Of a stretch of DNA of 64,000 nt, positions 9,093 to 18,754 are shown piece by piece. A program made the translations under genes and the position numbers. This DNA comes from Phaeosaccion multiseriatum (lineage: Eukaryota > Ochrophyta, other classes), in assembly GCA_965112735.1 (NCBI GenBank), contig OZ218950.1:186001-250000 (forward strand), written 5' to 3'. The stretch's first letter is position 1. Each line of letters begins with the position of its first letter. The notes under the pieces were generated by a model. The model had not been told where the DNA came from, did no database searches, and was given only the letters and a program-made list of their open reading frames with translations.

Positions 9093-10711
9093 CCACGTAT
9101 ACAGTCACGTAGCTGATACGTTCTGTTCTGTGGTCCGCTCTGTGGGCCGTTGGCGCGGTACCACAGGATTGACGCGGCCTGGGGGTGGTGTTCGCGCATC
9201 CATCGTTCCCACTCTCGGCCGCGGTTGGGGTGGTGGCTCAACTGGTGCCTGTTGAGGCGGTCTCTGGACCTGCCGACCGTGACGAAGGTGTCATTGCACT
9301 GTTCGAAGTTGCAGAGGACTCCCGTGGCGATGTAGTTGTTGTCAATGTTCCTGCGGTACGCTGTGGTGTTGTTGTGGGTGTCGTCCGTCTGTGGCGTGGT
9401 TGTGTCGCTTTGGGTGGGGGGTGTTGGCGGTCCTGGTGCGGTTCCCCGGGGGGCCTGCCTCGTGCGTAAGGCGAGGGCTTGCCCCGGCGCCCACCACGGT
9501 GTGGCCATGGTGTTGGCGAAGGGGGAGGTGGTGGTGTTGTTGGTGTGGTCGCGTAGGGCGTGGCCGTAGCGCTCAACGATGGCTTGGACGTCGGGTAATA
9601 CCGCGATGAGTTCCTCCTGTCGTGAGGCGGTGATGTAGTCGTTGACCAACTCGTTGGAGGTGATCTCTTGGCCTGCGAGCGTGTGGGCATAGGCCTCTAC
9701 GATCTGTTGCCATCCAAGGGGGTAATCTCCTCCCCCATGTGGTCTTCCGGGGGTGGTGGGGGGGCCTCCGCTCCTTAGAGCTTGTCTGAGGAGGGGCATA
9801 TAGAAGTGCGAGTTGGTAGGCGGGAGCGCCGCGTCGCGCTGGTGGCGTATGGTGTTGCTCCATGTCGTTGGTGCGTGTCCATGCGTGTCTGTTTCGAGTG
9901 ATGCTGTCTCTTCCTCGTGCGTCGTGGGGGGTGGTCGTACGAGGTCGGCGATGGCCTCGGCCGTGTTGTGGTGGGTCAGTTCCGTCGCGGTGAGGTTTAG
10001 GCTTGCGAACTCAGCGCTGATGCGTCGGCTGGCGGATGCTGGCGCTTGTTCGTTGAAGAAGAGGTTCGGGTGTTGCCGTATGGGGGTCGTGGCTGTGAGG
10101 TGGGTGTCTTCGTATTCGTCTTGGAGGATGGAGACGATTTGCTCTGTGATCCCGTGTGCGTTTCTGTGAGTTGACGCGTTGGTGGTTTGGGCTGGATCTG
10201 AGGCTCGGAAAGTGGCGGTTGGCCTTTCCGGGCTGCGTGCTCGGGGGGTCCTGCTTCGTCCCCTTGGCCTCGTGGTTGGCTGCATGGGTGCTGGGCTGGT
10301 CGCTGTGGGGGGTGGTGCTGTTGTAGGGCCTGTTGTCTCGCTGGCGGGCGTGGTAGATCTCCTGGCGGCTGGTGCTGTTTGTTGCCGTGTCGTTGAGATC
10401 GGTTGTGGTTGCTGCTGCTGGGGGTGGGCTTCCGCTGCTGTTGCTGTGGGTTCCGTGAGTGCTGGTGGGAGCTGTGGGTCCTGCGGGAGGGTGTTGCGGG
10501 GTGCTGCGGCCGCTGGTGGAGCCGTGATGGGGGTGGGCACGCCTTCCCGTGCTGGTGTTTGGCGAATTGCTGCTGCCGCTGCCCGTCTCTCCCTTCTTTC
10601 GAGCCGCTGCTGATCGCGGCTCATAGGTGGCTCCTGCTGGGTTGCTGTGAGGTTTGCTGGTGTCTCCTGGGCTCCGGGGGGCCGCGTGGCCCCCCTGTCG
10701 TCCCCTTCCAT
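8561..10711 (-). CDS. Retrotransposon ORF1: disordered N-terminus plus zinc fingers
   Basis: 716 residues starting at an ATG in a full Kozak context. The first ~400 residues are low complexity. At about 9150-9330 lies a C2H2-like finger (CNFEQC ... H-X4-H). It is followed by a treble-clef-like pair CIRGC ... CHTC (about 8985-9110), then a basic/charged tail. N-terminal C2H2 fingers are the DNA-contacting part of R2-type proteins, so a role in target recognition is inferred. The finger region differs markedly between copy 1 and copies 2/3, while the rest is almost identical. Confidence 0.88.
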   Translation of the reverse strand: MEGDDRGATRPPGAQETPANLTATQQEPPMSRDQQRLERRERRAAAAAIRQTPAREGVPTPITAPPAAAAPRNTLPQDPQLPPALTEPTATAAEAHPQQQQPQPISTTRQQTAPAARRSTTPASETTGPTTAPPPTATSPAPMQPTTRPRGRSRTPRARSPERPTATFRASDPAQTTNASTHRNAHGITEQIVSILQDEYEDTHLTATTPIRQHPNLFFNEQAPASASRRISAEFASLNLTATELTHHNTAEAIADLVRPPPTTHEEETASLETDTHGHAPTTWSNTIRHQRDAALPPTNSHFYMPLLRQALRSGGPPTTPGRPHGGGDYPLGWQQIVEAYAHTLAGQEITSNELVNDYITASRQEELIAVLPDVQAIVERYGHALRDHTNNTTTSPFANTMATPWWAPGQALALRTRQAPRGTAPGPPTPPTQSDTTTPQTDDTHNNTTAYRRNIDNNYIATGVLCNFEQCNDTFVTVGRSRDRLNRHQLSHHPNRGREWERWMREHHPQAASILWYRANGPQSGPQNRTYQLRDCIRGCGNLAHRNSGRSLLRSFPQAGLRQPICHTCIRAYEAAHLPASSTIPPRARSMPPPTRAGGTDTTREHDPEGEGRGERAGHRGGGRGDRDGRVVAGGERAKTAEAEESAQHWHGKQRQKEGKGKQREEVTKQKEEATPPTTRSYPTARCVWNRSLAKHKSPCTKTNITCTTTAHWES

Positions 10712-10742
10712 GGTGGCCCTGTCTTAAGCAGAAAAAAAGAAG
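10702..10742 (-). promoter_or_regulatory. Retrotransposon 5' leader and Kozak start
   Basis: On the - strand the element begins with CTTCTTTTTTTCTGC, then AAGACAGG, then GCCACCATGG. The leader is only about 30 nt. The same arrangement occurs at copies 0, 2 and 3, differing by one A/T in the homopolymer. The perfect Kozak context fixes the ORF1 start. Confidence 0.7.
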
Positions 10743-10916
10743 GGGTGTGGGGGTGCGAGAAGCAACGGATCCAAGGAGGACTTTGCGTTGGGCATGGGGC
10801 TGTGGTGAAGAGGTGTACTGTTGAGGGGTGTAACAAGCATCGTGTCCGAGGAGGGCTTTGTGTTAGCCACGGAGCTGTGGTGGTACCGAAGAGGTGTACT
10901 GTGGAGGGGTGCGAGA
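10743..10916 (+). pseudogene. Zinc-finger repeat gene B, segment 2
   Basis: Two complete fingers (CEKQRIQGGLCVGH type) and the start of a third, in frame, lie between element copy 1 and the truncated copy. The segment ends at GGGGTGCGAGA, the same base position at which segment 1 ends. The frame is undamaged, so the insertion here looks recent. Confidence 0.82.
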
Positions 10917-11523
10917 TGTATATTAGAGCTTATGGGCTCAGTATTGGAGCGCTCGAGGTAAGTTGGAACCATGTGTAGATGCGTGTATGTGTGGTATTGA
11001 TGGAGCGTGATGTGGAGGGGAAGAGGATGGTAAGGGTGGTAGAGGAGAGGATAATGGGGAGTGGGAAGGAAGTGAAGGGGGGAGGAGGAGATGAAGGGGT
11101 GTGGGAAGGAGTGAGGTGGTGGAGGTGATATGTGAACTATCCTACTGTGGGTGGTGCGGGAGACAAGTCGTGACTAACTGTGGTTGCTATGCTGTGTGCT
11201 GATGGTCTCGCTGTCTGCTGTCTGGTGTACTCCTGCTCCTCAGGCGGCCGCTCCGTCGATGGCTCCCATGAGCCCCCAGTCGAGGGTTTCTGCTGCTTCG
11301 TGCTGCGTCATGGTGGCTCGAAGGAGGGTGCCATACCTGATCTCCCGCTGTGAGAGGGCGCGTTGAAGGGCGAGGGACAGTTGTTGGCGCAGGAGGCCCT
11401 TGATGGGGCCCGTGGCTGCCGCCGCTGCGGGGCCGAGCCCTCTTGATGCCTTGTGGATGGCCATCGCCTCGATGAGCTCGTCCGTTTGGTGGCCCAGTCT
11501 GCCGTACGTCTCGATTGCAATGC
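10917..11523 (-). mobile_element. 5'-truncated retrotransposon copy (607 bp, 3' end only)
   Basis: This matches the last ~600 bp of the element (3' UTR plus the last ~95 codons of the endonuclease region, compare 4017-4622). It stops abruptly at ATTGCAATGCA and is followed directly by target GGGGTGCGATAAG. Loss of the 5' end with an intact 3' end at the standard target base is the hallmark of target-primed reverse transcription that aborted early. Confidence 0.92.
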
Positions 11524-11610
11524 AGGGGTGCGATAAGAGGGGGGTCCAAGGAGGACTTTGCCTGGCCCACGGAGCTGTGACCAAGAGGTGCACTGTTGAG
11601 GGGTGCGAGA
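11524..11610 (+). pseudogene. Zinc-finger repeat gene B, segment 3
   Basis: One finger (GCDKRGVQGGLCLAH) and the first cysteines of the next, in frame, between the truncated copy and copy 2. It ends at the same target base (GGGGTGCGAGA). Confidence 0.8.
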
Positions 11611-11933
11611 TGTATATTAGAGCTTATGGGCTCAGTATTGGAGCGCTCGAGGTAAGTTGTAACCATGTGTAGATGCGTGTATGTGTGGTATTGATGGAGC
11701 GTGAGGTGGAGGGGAAGAGGATGGTAAGGGTGGTAGAGTAGAGGATAATGGGGAATGGGAAGGGAGTGAAGGGGGGAGGAGGAGATGAAGGGGTGTGGGA
11801 AGGAGTGAGGTGGTGGAGGTGATATGTGAACTAGCCTACTGTGGGTGGTGCGGGTGACAAGGCGTGACTAACTGTGGTTGCTATGCTGTGTGCTGATGGT
11901 CTCGCTGTCTGCTGGCTGGTGTACTCCTGCTCC

Positions 11934-14900
11934 TCAGGCGGCCGCTCCGTCGATGGCTCCCATGAGCCCCCAGTCGAGGGTTTCTGCTGCTTCGTGCTGC
12001 GTCATGGTGGCTCGAAGGAGGGTGCCATACCTGATCTCCCGCTGTGAGAGGGCGCGTTGAAGGGCGAGGGACAGTTGTTGGCGCAGGAGGCCCTTGATGG
12101 GGCCCGTGGCTGCCGCCGCTGCGGGGCCGAGCCCTCTTGATGCCTTGTGGATGGCCATCGCCTCGATGAGCTCGTCCGTTTGGTGGCCCAGTCTGCCGTA
12201 CGTCTCGATTGCAATGCACTTCAGGGTTGAAGTCCCGGGCAGAAAACTGCCCAGGTAGTGGGTGCGCTTGCGTTCTTCGGCGGCGGCTGCTTCGTGGCCT
12301 GGCGTGGTGGAGGCCCGTCCCACGTGAGTGGGGGCGGTGGGGTTGGTGACGGTGATGTCGCAGAGGAGGTTTCTCCGCAGGGGTGCGTCCGCTCCCGGGA
12401 AGCTACCTGCGGGATAGGTCAGGTCCATGCGTAGGTCTCGGCCTGCTCGGGTGCCCGTGGGGCCGTCGAAGCAGGTCTGGTCCTCTACACGTGCTCCTCC
12501 AATGCCCACGCTGTGCATCATCCTCCCGAAGGCCTTGACGAGGAGGTGGTGTGTGTGGTTGTGGAGGCCGGTGCGGGGGCAGATGGTGGCGTGGGTAGTG
12601 CTTGCCGTGCGGGCGCAGCCTGTGCCAAGGCAGGGTGGGGGCGGGTCCGCGTATGGCGTGTTGACACCGAGGTTGCGACGAAGGGCCATGGTCCATTCTG
12701 CGGGGGCCATGGTGTTGTGGCCGTGGGGGAGCGCTCCGAGGAAGGCCATGGCGCCCCTTCCTCGCTGTGAGTGGAGTCGGGCTGTTGCCATTTCCTGTGT
12801 CTCCTCTCCCCTCTGTGCCTCTGCCGGTGTGACGTCGATGGTGGCGATGCTCTGCGTCAGCTCCTCATGGCGGCGTTTGTGGATGAAGGTGGTGAGGGCC
12901 TTCTGGACGCCGTGGGTCGGTTGACGGCCTGCCTGATGGCTCCTGCGCACGTTGCGTCGCGCTGTGTCCTGGGCTTGGTGGTCAGGCGGCTCGAGTACGC
13001 GTGAGCGGGCCTCGTCGAACTGTGCCTGACCCACTGCTTGGATGAGGGGGGCTCAGGGACCCCCTCCTCGTGCAGGAGGTTGACGCTGTCGGCGACGCTC
13101 TTGAGGGCTCCGTTGGTGAACAGCTGGTCCGGTAGGGCGCTCTCTTGGGAGCCTTCCCGGCGTGCGGTGCGGCTGAGCAGGGGGGAGGGTGAGCATCTTG
13201 TTGCCAAGGTATGCTGCTGGGGCGATGTCGTGGAGGCTGGTGAGGCCGAGGCCGCCGAAGCGCCGTGCCGTATGCATTTGTAGGCGCTGTGTCTCCGTCC
13301 ATGGCTCCTCTTGTGCATCTGCGGCCTGCTCCAGAGGGGGGGGCATCGGGGAGTCGCATGATGTGGGCCATTGTCGCTCTGTTGGTGCGGTCTGCCCTGC
13401 TGCCGAGGGCGCGTCGGAAGATGGAGGGGTCAATGGCTCTCGCCAGGTGTGTGAGCCTGGCTGGGAGGCATTGGAGGAGGACGAGGGTGGCCGCCTGGGT
13501 GTTGTCCCACTCGCTGCAGTGTTTGGCGAGTTGGAGGTAGCCCCTGGGGTCTTCTTGGCCGAGGATGTTGCGGAGGTACTCTTCGATGTACTCCTCCGTG
13601 CCGACGGGGATGCCGGCTACCACGGTACCCTCGGTGGCAAGTGTGGCGCCCTGCCGTTGGGCGTGGTCCCTGTCAGCCTGTGTTGGCTGCTTGCCTTTGC
13701 CCATGAGGTAAACCGTTTTCCTCTCGTTGAACTCGAGGCCCAAGCCTCGGAATTGGGCTTGGAGATGGGCATGGCGTGGGGCGTAGGTCTGTAGGGGTGC
13801 GTCGGGTTCCAGCTGGTCCATGAGGTCGTCTGCGTAGGCGGAGATGGTGGGGCGGTTCGCTGCGGTGTCGGCTGTGTTCTGAACTTTCAGCACTGGGTGG
13901 ATGGCGGCTGCGAACATGAGAGGCCCTTCTGGTGCTCCTTGGTTGACTCCGGAGCTCTGGTGGATGGTCTGGGTGCCGTCTGGTGTGAGGGCGTTGTGGG
14001 CGGAGGCGTGGGAGAGGCTGGCGATGGCGTAGTTGATGCCTGCTGGGTCGATGGTAGGGAGTGCTCCTGAGGCTAGGACGCCTCTGGCACGCGACACGCG
14101 GGTGTAGGCCTTGGTGATGTCATGCAGCACGACGGTTTTGCCGGCATCGTGCGCTAGCTGGGCTGCTGCGGCGTGTGTTTCCCCTCCGCCTCTGACCGCT
14201 ACCGCTAGCTGTCCTGCGCTTCTGAGCTCTGGGCCCACCCTGTCCGCGATGAGCTTCATGTGACAGCTCTCCACGAGGCTGCGGTAGAGGTTGGGGGATG
14301 TCACAGGACGCGCTTTCTCGCCGAGGGCTGCGGCGCTGGTGCTGAACCACCGTTTGGCGAGCTGTGGAGGCAGTGGAGTGTCCCCCGTTCGGAGCAGCTC
14401 GTAGGTGTCAGTCAGAGCCTCCACGATTGCGTACTCCTGGGGGCTGTCCGGGGGGTACTTGACGTGGCTCGCCCTGCGCCCGTCTGCTCCTTGGCCCTTC
14501 CAGAAGTTGACCCTCCGGTAGGTCAGCAGCATGGCTGTGCTGATCTCCTCTCTGGTGACGTCGTTGCCATTCTCGGGGTGCTCCTGCACCTGGGTTCTGG
14601 CGTACTCCCTGGCTGCTGCTGCTGCTGTGTTGATCTCTTCGAGGCTCTCGTCGACGTGCGCTTGCTGGAGGCGTCTAAAGGTCTCGTGTGTGGGAGGGAG
14701 GTGGCCGTCTCTGCTCTTTGTGCTGAGCCTCTCCGCGGCCTTGTGCAGGCCTCCGGGTTTGGTGAGCAGGTGGGCGCAGGTTTCTCTCCGTCGCTCCTCT
14801 GTCTGTGCCTGTGCTGGGGGTGGTGGGCGGCGTGCGTGTGCTGTGGCTATCGCTGCTTGTGCGAGTGGGGCGATGTCGAGGTCGAGGACCATCTGTATCC

Positions 14901-16685
14901 GCTGCTGGCGGCTGTAGGCTCCGTCTTTAGAGAAGAGCATGGCAGGGAGGAGGTGGTGGAAGACATCCCATGCCAGAAGGGTGTGGAGGGTGGCGTCGGT
15001 GGGGCCGTTCTTGTGGGCCCTCAGCGCCCTGTTCCAGTTGTTGAGCGCTCTTTGCTGTAAGCTGATAATCGAGCTGACGTGGCGGGGGTTGCACTGCGCT
15101 ACTGTCTCAAACACGAGTGTTGAGAGGATGGTACCCTGCGGGTCCAGGGCCCCTAGGCGGAGGACGTTTGGGTGCTGCATGGGCCATCCTTCCTCGGGTG
15201 TATCGTCGTTGGCTGGCCCTTCTCCGTCCCCTCCGTCCCCGCCGCTACCTCCTTGGCCTCTGCTCCGTCCTCCTCCCCCTCGTCTCGCTGCTGCTGCTGT
15301 GGTTCCTTGCGTGCGTGTGCTATCTCCCCCTGCCCTTTCTCTCTGAGGTCCCCTCTCTGCTGCTGCTCCTTGTCCGTTTCCTTCCCCCTCCCTCGTCCTC
15401 CTCTTCCTCCTTCTACTCCACTTGGCGCTGCTGCGATTGCGCCTCCTCCTCCTCCTCCTCCTTCTTCCGCGTGCCCTCGCCCTCCTCCTCTGCCCGTGGG
15501 GGTGGTGGGTTGGTACGGGTTGAGCCTGGCCGTTGCTGTCGTGTGCTGGGGCGTTGCCGTACGCGACGGGTCCTCGTTTGGGTCTGGGCCTAGATAGGCG
15601 TTCTCGAGGTCGTTGAGGGGGCCTTGGTAGGCCGATGCTGCGTTGCCTTGGGTGAGGATGGTCCTGAGGGCGGGGATGGCTCGTTGAGCTTGGTAGCCAG
15701 CCATGCAGCCTTGCGCGGGGCAGGGGAGGTTGCCTGGTGGTATGACGGGCTGCTGGTTGGCTCTCCTCAGTGTGGCTTGGTCGTTCAGGTGGTGAAGGAG
15801 GCACGCGGGGTGAACGGTGTGTTGGCAGCGTCGGGTGCGTACTGGCCACTCCGTGGTTGGTGCGATGAAAGGGGGGTCCGCGTCTGACATGCATATGCAG
15901 CATATCGGGGCTGGGGGGGCGGTAGGTTGGGGTGGGGGTGTGTGTCGGGTGGTGGGGGGTGGCTGGGACTGGCGGCGTCGCCCTTGGCTGGCCTGCGCGT
16001 GCTGCTGATGCGACTCTCTGCGCTCCCTCGCTAGGCGATCCCTTGCGCGGCCCATAGCTCTCCCTCCTTGTGCTGTGATGGCCTGCTCGATCGTGTGCCG
16101 GTAGCAGGGGTTGCGGCAGTAGGGGCAGAGGTGGTCGTTGCGGTTGGGGTACCTGCTCATGACTCCCAATGCGCAGTGGTTGTGCACGTGATGTTCGCCT
16201 TCGTGCATGGCGACTTGTGCTTGGCCAGTGAGCGGTTCCATACACACCGGGCAGTTGGGTAGCTCCTCGTTGTTGGTGGGGTCGCCTCCTCCTTCTCCTT
16301 CGTCACCTCCTCCCGCTGCTTGCCCTTCCCCTCCTTCTGCCGCTGCTTCCCGTGCCAGTGCTGGGCGCTCTCCTCCGCCTCTGCTGTTTTCGCCCTCTTC
16401 CCCCCTGCTACTACTCTTCCTTCGCGGTCTCCTCGTCCCCCTCCCCTGTGTCCCGCTCGCTCTCCTCTCCCTCCTCCCTCCTGGTCGTGCTCTCGTGTAG
16501 TGTCTGTCCCACCTGCTCTTGTCGGTGGGGGCATGCTTCGAGCTCGTTGGATGGTTGGCGGTGCTGGTAGGCTTGCGGCTTCGTGTGCTCGTATGCAGGC
16601 GTTGCATAGGGGTTGTCGTAGGCCTGATTGCGGGAAGCGGGTAAGGAAGGATCTGCCGGAGTTTCGGTGGGCCAGGTTGCCGCAT
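11934..16685 (-). pseudogene. Copy 2 ORF2 (RING, RT, endonuclease), frame-broken
   Basis: The RING fingers are read in 15153-16685. The RT core with YADD continues in another frame within 12982-16245, and the endonuclease in 11934-13034. Relative to copy 1 there is one C fewer near 15387 (between RING and RT), an 8-G run instead of 7 near 13336 (after the RT thumb), and one C fewer near 13051. RT motifs themselves are unchanged (VLHDITKAY, GAPEGPLMFA, YADD). As assembled the protein cannot be made in one piece. Confidence 0.85.
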
Positions 16686-18313
16686 CCACTTGTGCAGTCC
16701 CGGAGCTGGTACGTATTATTCTGTGGTCCGCTCTGTGGGCCGTTGGCGCGGTACCACAGGATTGACGCGGCCTGGGGGTGGTGTTCGCGCATCCATCGGT
16801 CCCACTCTCTGCCGCGGTTCGGGTGGTGGCTCGACTGGTGCCTGATGAGGCGGTCTCTTGTGTTGCCTACCGTGACGAAGGTGTCGTGGCATTCGCCAAA
16901 GTTGCAGAGGATGCCCCCTTGAATGTTTCCATTGTCGGGGTGTCTTCGGTACACTCGGGCGTTGTTGGGGTTGTCCTCCGGTGTTGGTGGGCTGGGTGTG
17001 GTTGCGTCGCTTTGGGCGGGGGGTGGTGGCGGTCCTGGTGCGGTTCCCCGGGGGGCCTGTCTCGTGCGTAGGGCGAGGGCTTGCCCCGGCGCCCACCACG
17101 GTGTGGCCATGGTGTTGGCGAAGGGGGAGGTGGTGGTGTTGTTGGTGTGGTCGCGTAGGGCGTGGCCGTAGCGCTCAACGATGGCTTGGACGTCGGGTAA
17201 TACCGCGATGAGTTCCTCCTGTCGTGAGGCGGTGATGTAGTCGTTGACCAACTCGTTGGAGGTGATCTCTTGGCCTGCGAGCGTGTGGGCATAGGCCTCC
17301 ACGATCTGTTGCCATCCAAGGGGGTAATCTCCTCCCCCATGTGGTCTTCCGGGGGTGGTGGGGGGGCCTCCGCTCCTTAGAGCTTGTCTGAGGAGGGGCA
17401 TATAGAAGTGCGAGTTGGTAGGCGGGAGCGCCGCGTCGCGCTGGTGGCGTATGGTGTTGCTCCATGTCGTTGGTGCGTGTCCATGCGTGTCTGTTTCGAG
17501 TGATGCTGTCTCTTCCTCGTGCGTCGTGGGGGGTGGTCGTACGAGGTCGGCGATGGCCTCGGCCGTGTTGTGGTGGGTCAGTTCCGTCGCGGTGAGGTTT
17601 AGGCTTGCGAACTCAGCGCTGATGCGTCGGCTGGCGGATGCTGGCGCTTGTTCGTTGAAGAAGAGGTTCGGGTGTTGCCGTATGGGGGTCGTGGCTGTGA
17701 GGTGGGTGTCTTCGTATTCGTCTTGGAGGATGGAGACGATTTGCTCTGTGATCCCGTGTGCGTTTCTGTGAGTTGACGCGTTGGTGGTTTGGGCTGGATC
17801 TGAGGCTCGGAAAGTGGCGGTTGGCCTTTCCGGGCTGCGTGCTCGGGGGGTCCTGCTTCGTCCCCTTGGCCTCGTGGTTGGCTGCATGGGTGCTGGGCTG
17901 GTCGCTGTGGGGGGTGGTGCTGTTGTAGGGCCTGTTGTCTCGCTGGCGGGCGTGGTAGATCTCCTGGCGGCTGGTGCTGTTTGTTGCCGTGTCGTTGAGA
18001 TCGGTTGTGGTTGCTGCTGCTGGGGGTGGGCTTCCGCTGCTGTTGCTGTGGGTTCCGTGAGTGCTGGTGGGAGCTGTGGGTCCTGCGGGAGGGTGTTGCG
18101 GGGTGCTGCGGCCGCTGGTGGAGCCGTGATGGGGGTGGGCACGCCTTCCCGTGCTGGTGTTTGGCGAATTGCTGCTGCCGCTGCCCGTCTCTCCCTTCTT
18201 TCGAGCCGCTGCTGATCGCGGCTCATAGGTGGCTCCTGCTGGGTTGCTGTGAGGTTTGCTGGTGTCTCCTGGGCTCCGGGGGGCCGCGTGGCCCCCCTGT
18301 CGTCCCCTTCCAT
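16157..18313 (-). CDS. Copy 2 retrotransposon ORF1
   Basis: 718 residues, ATG at 18313 in the same Kozak context. The zinc-finger block (CNFGECHDTF ... CTSGCG ... CNACIRAHEA) is diverged from copy 1, while the N-terminal ~400 residues are almost identical. It overlaps the RING frame of ORF2 by 529 nt, the same frame relation as in copy 1. Confidence 0.88.
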   Translation of the reverse strand: MEGDDRGATRPPGAQETPANLTATQQEPPMSRDQQRLERRERRAAAAAIRQTPAREGVPTPITAPPAAAAPRNTLPQDPQLPPALTEPTATAAEAHPQQQQPQPISTTRQQTAPAARRSTTPASETTGPTTAPPPTATSPAPMQPTTRPRGRSRTPRARSPERPTATFRASDPAQTTNASTHRNAHGITEQIVSILQDEYEDTHLTATTPIRQHPNLFFNEQAPASASRRISAEFASLNLTATELTHHNTAEAIADLVRPPPTTHEEETASLETDTHGHAPTTWSNTIRHQRDAALPPTNSHFYMPLLRQALRSGGPPTTPGRPHGGGDYPLGWQQIVEAYAHTLAGQEITSNELVNDYITASRQEELIAVLPDVQAIVERYGHALRDHTNNTTTSPFANTMATPWWAPGQALALRTRQAPRGTAPGPPPPPAQSDATTPSPPTPEDNPNNARVYRRHPDNGNIQGGILCNFGECHDTFVTVGNTRDRLIRHQSSHHPNRGREWDRWMREHHPQAASILWYRANGPQSGPQNNTYQLRDCTSGCGNLAHRNSGRSFLTRFPQSGLRQPLCNACIRAHEAASLPAPPTIQRARSMPPPTRAGGTDTTREHDQEGGGRGERAGHRGGGRGDREGRVVAGGKRAKTAEAEESAQHWHGKQRQKEGKGKQREEVTKEKEEATPPTTRSYPTARCVWNRSLAKHKSPCTKANITCTTTAHWES

Positions 18314-18346
18314 GGTGGCCCTGTCTTAAGCAGAAAAAAAAGAAGG

Positions 18347-18431
18347 GTGTGCGAGAAGCAGTCCCTACAGGGAGGACTTTGCGTTGGGCACGGGGCTGTG
18401 GTGAAGCGGTGTACTGTTGAGGGGTGCGAGA
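18347..18431 (+). pseudogene. Zinc-finger repeat gene B, segment 4
   Basis: One finger (CEKQSLQGGLCVGH) and the first cysteines of the next, in frame, between copies 2 and 3. It ends at GGGGTGCGAGA, the common insertion base. Confidence 0.8.
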
Positions 18432-18754
18432 TGTATATTAGAGCTTATGGGCTCAGTATTGGAGCGCTCGAGGTAAGTTGTAACCATGTGTAGATGCGTG
18501 TATGTGTGGTATTGATGGAGCGTGAGGTGGAGGGGAAGAGGATGGTAAGGGTGGTAGAGTAGAGGATAATGGGGAATGGGAAGGGAGTGAAGGGGGGAGG
18601 AGGAGATGAAGGGGTGTGGGAAGGAGTGAGGTGGTGGAGGTGATATGTGAACTAGCCTACTGTGGGTGGTGCGGGTGACAAGGCGTGACTAACTGTGGTT
18701 GCTATGCTGTGTGCTGATGGTCTCGCTGTCTGCTGGCTGGTGTACTCCTGCTCC

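Larger units (their letters stand above)
4017..10742 (-). mobile_element. Non-LTR retrotransposon copy 1, about 6.7 kb, full length
   Basis: The element reads right to left. Its 5' end is at about 10742, where a ~30-nt leader precedes the ORF1 ATG. Its 3' end is at 4017, just outside TGTATATTAGAGCTTATGGG. It has no LTRs and no poly-A tail. Coding order: ORF1 with zinc fingers, ORF2 with two RING-like fingers plus reverse transcriptase (YADD), then a zinc knuckle and a PD-(D/E)XK-like endonuclease. The right flank resumes the zinc-finger gene with GGGGTGCGAGAAGC and the left flank ends GGGGTGCGACA, so about 11-12 bp of target are repeated with one mismatch. Copy 1 has the fewest frame breaks of the three long copies. 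Confidence 0.95.
11611..18346 (-). mobile_element. Non-LTR retrotransposon copy 2, about 6.7 kb
   Basis: Full length, with the same ends as copy 1. Left flank GGGGTGCGAGA and right flank GTGCGAGAAGC give a target duplication of at least 8 bp. It is nearly identical to copy 3 over its whole length and differs from copy 1 mainly in a ~500-bp block of ORF1. The ORF2 frame is broken at three or more homopolymers. Confidence 0.95.
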
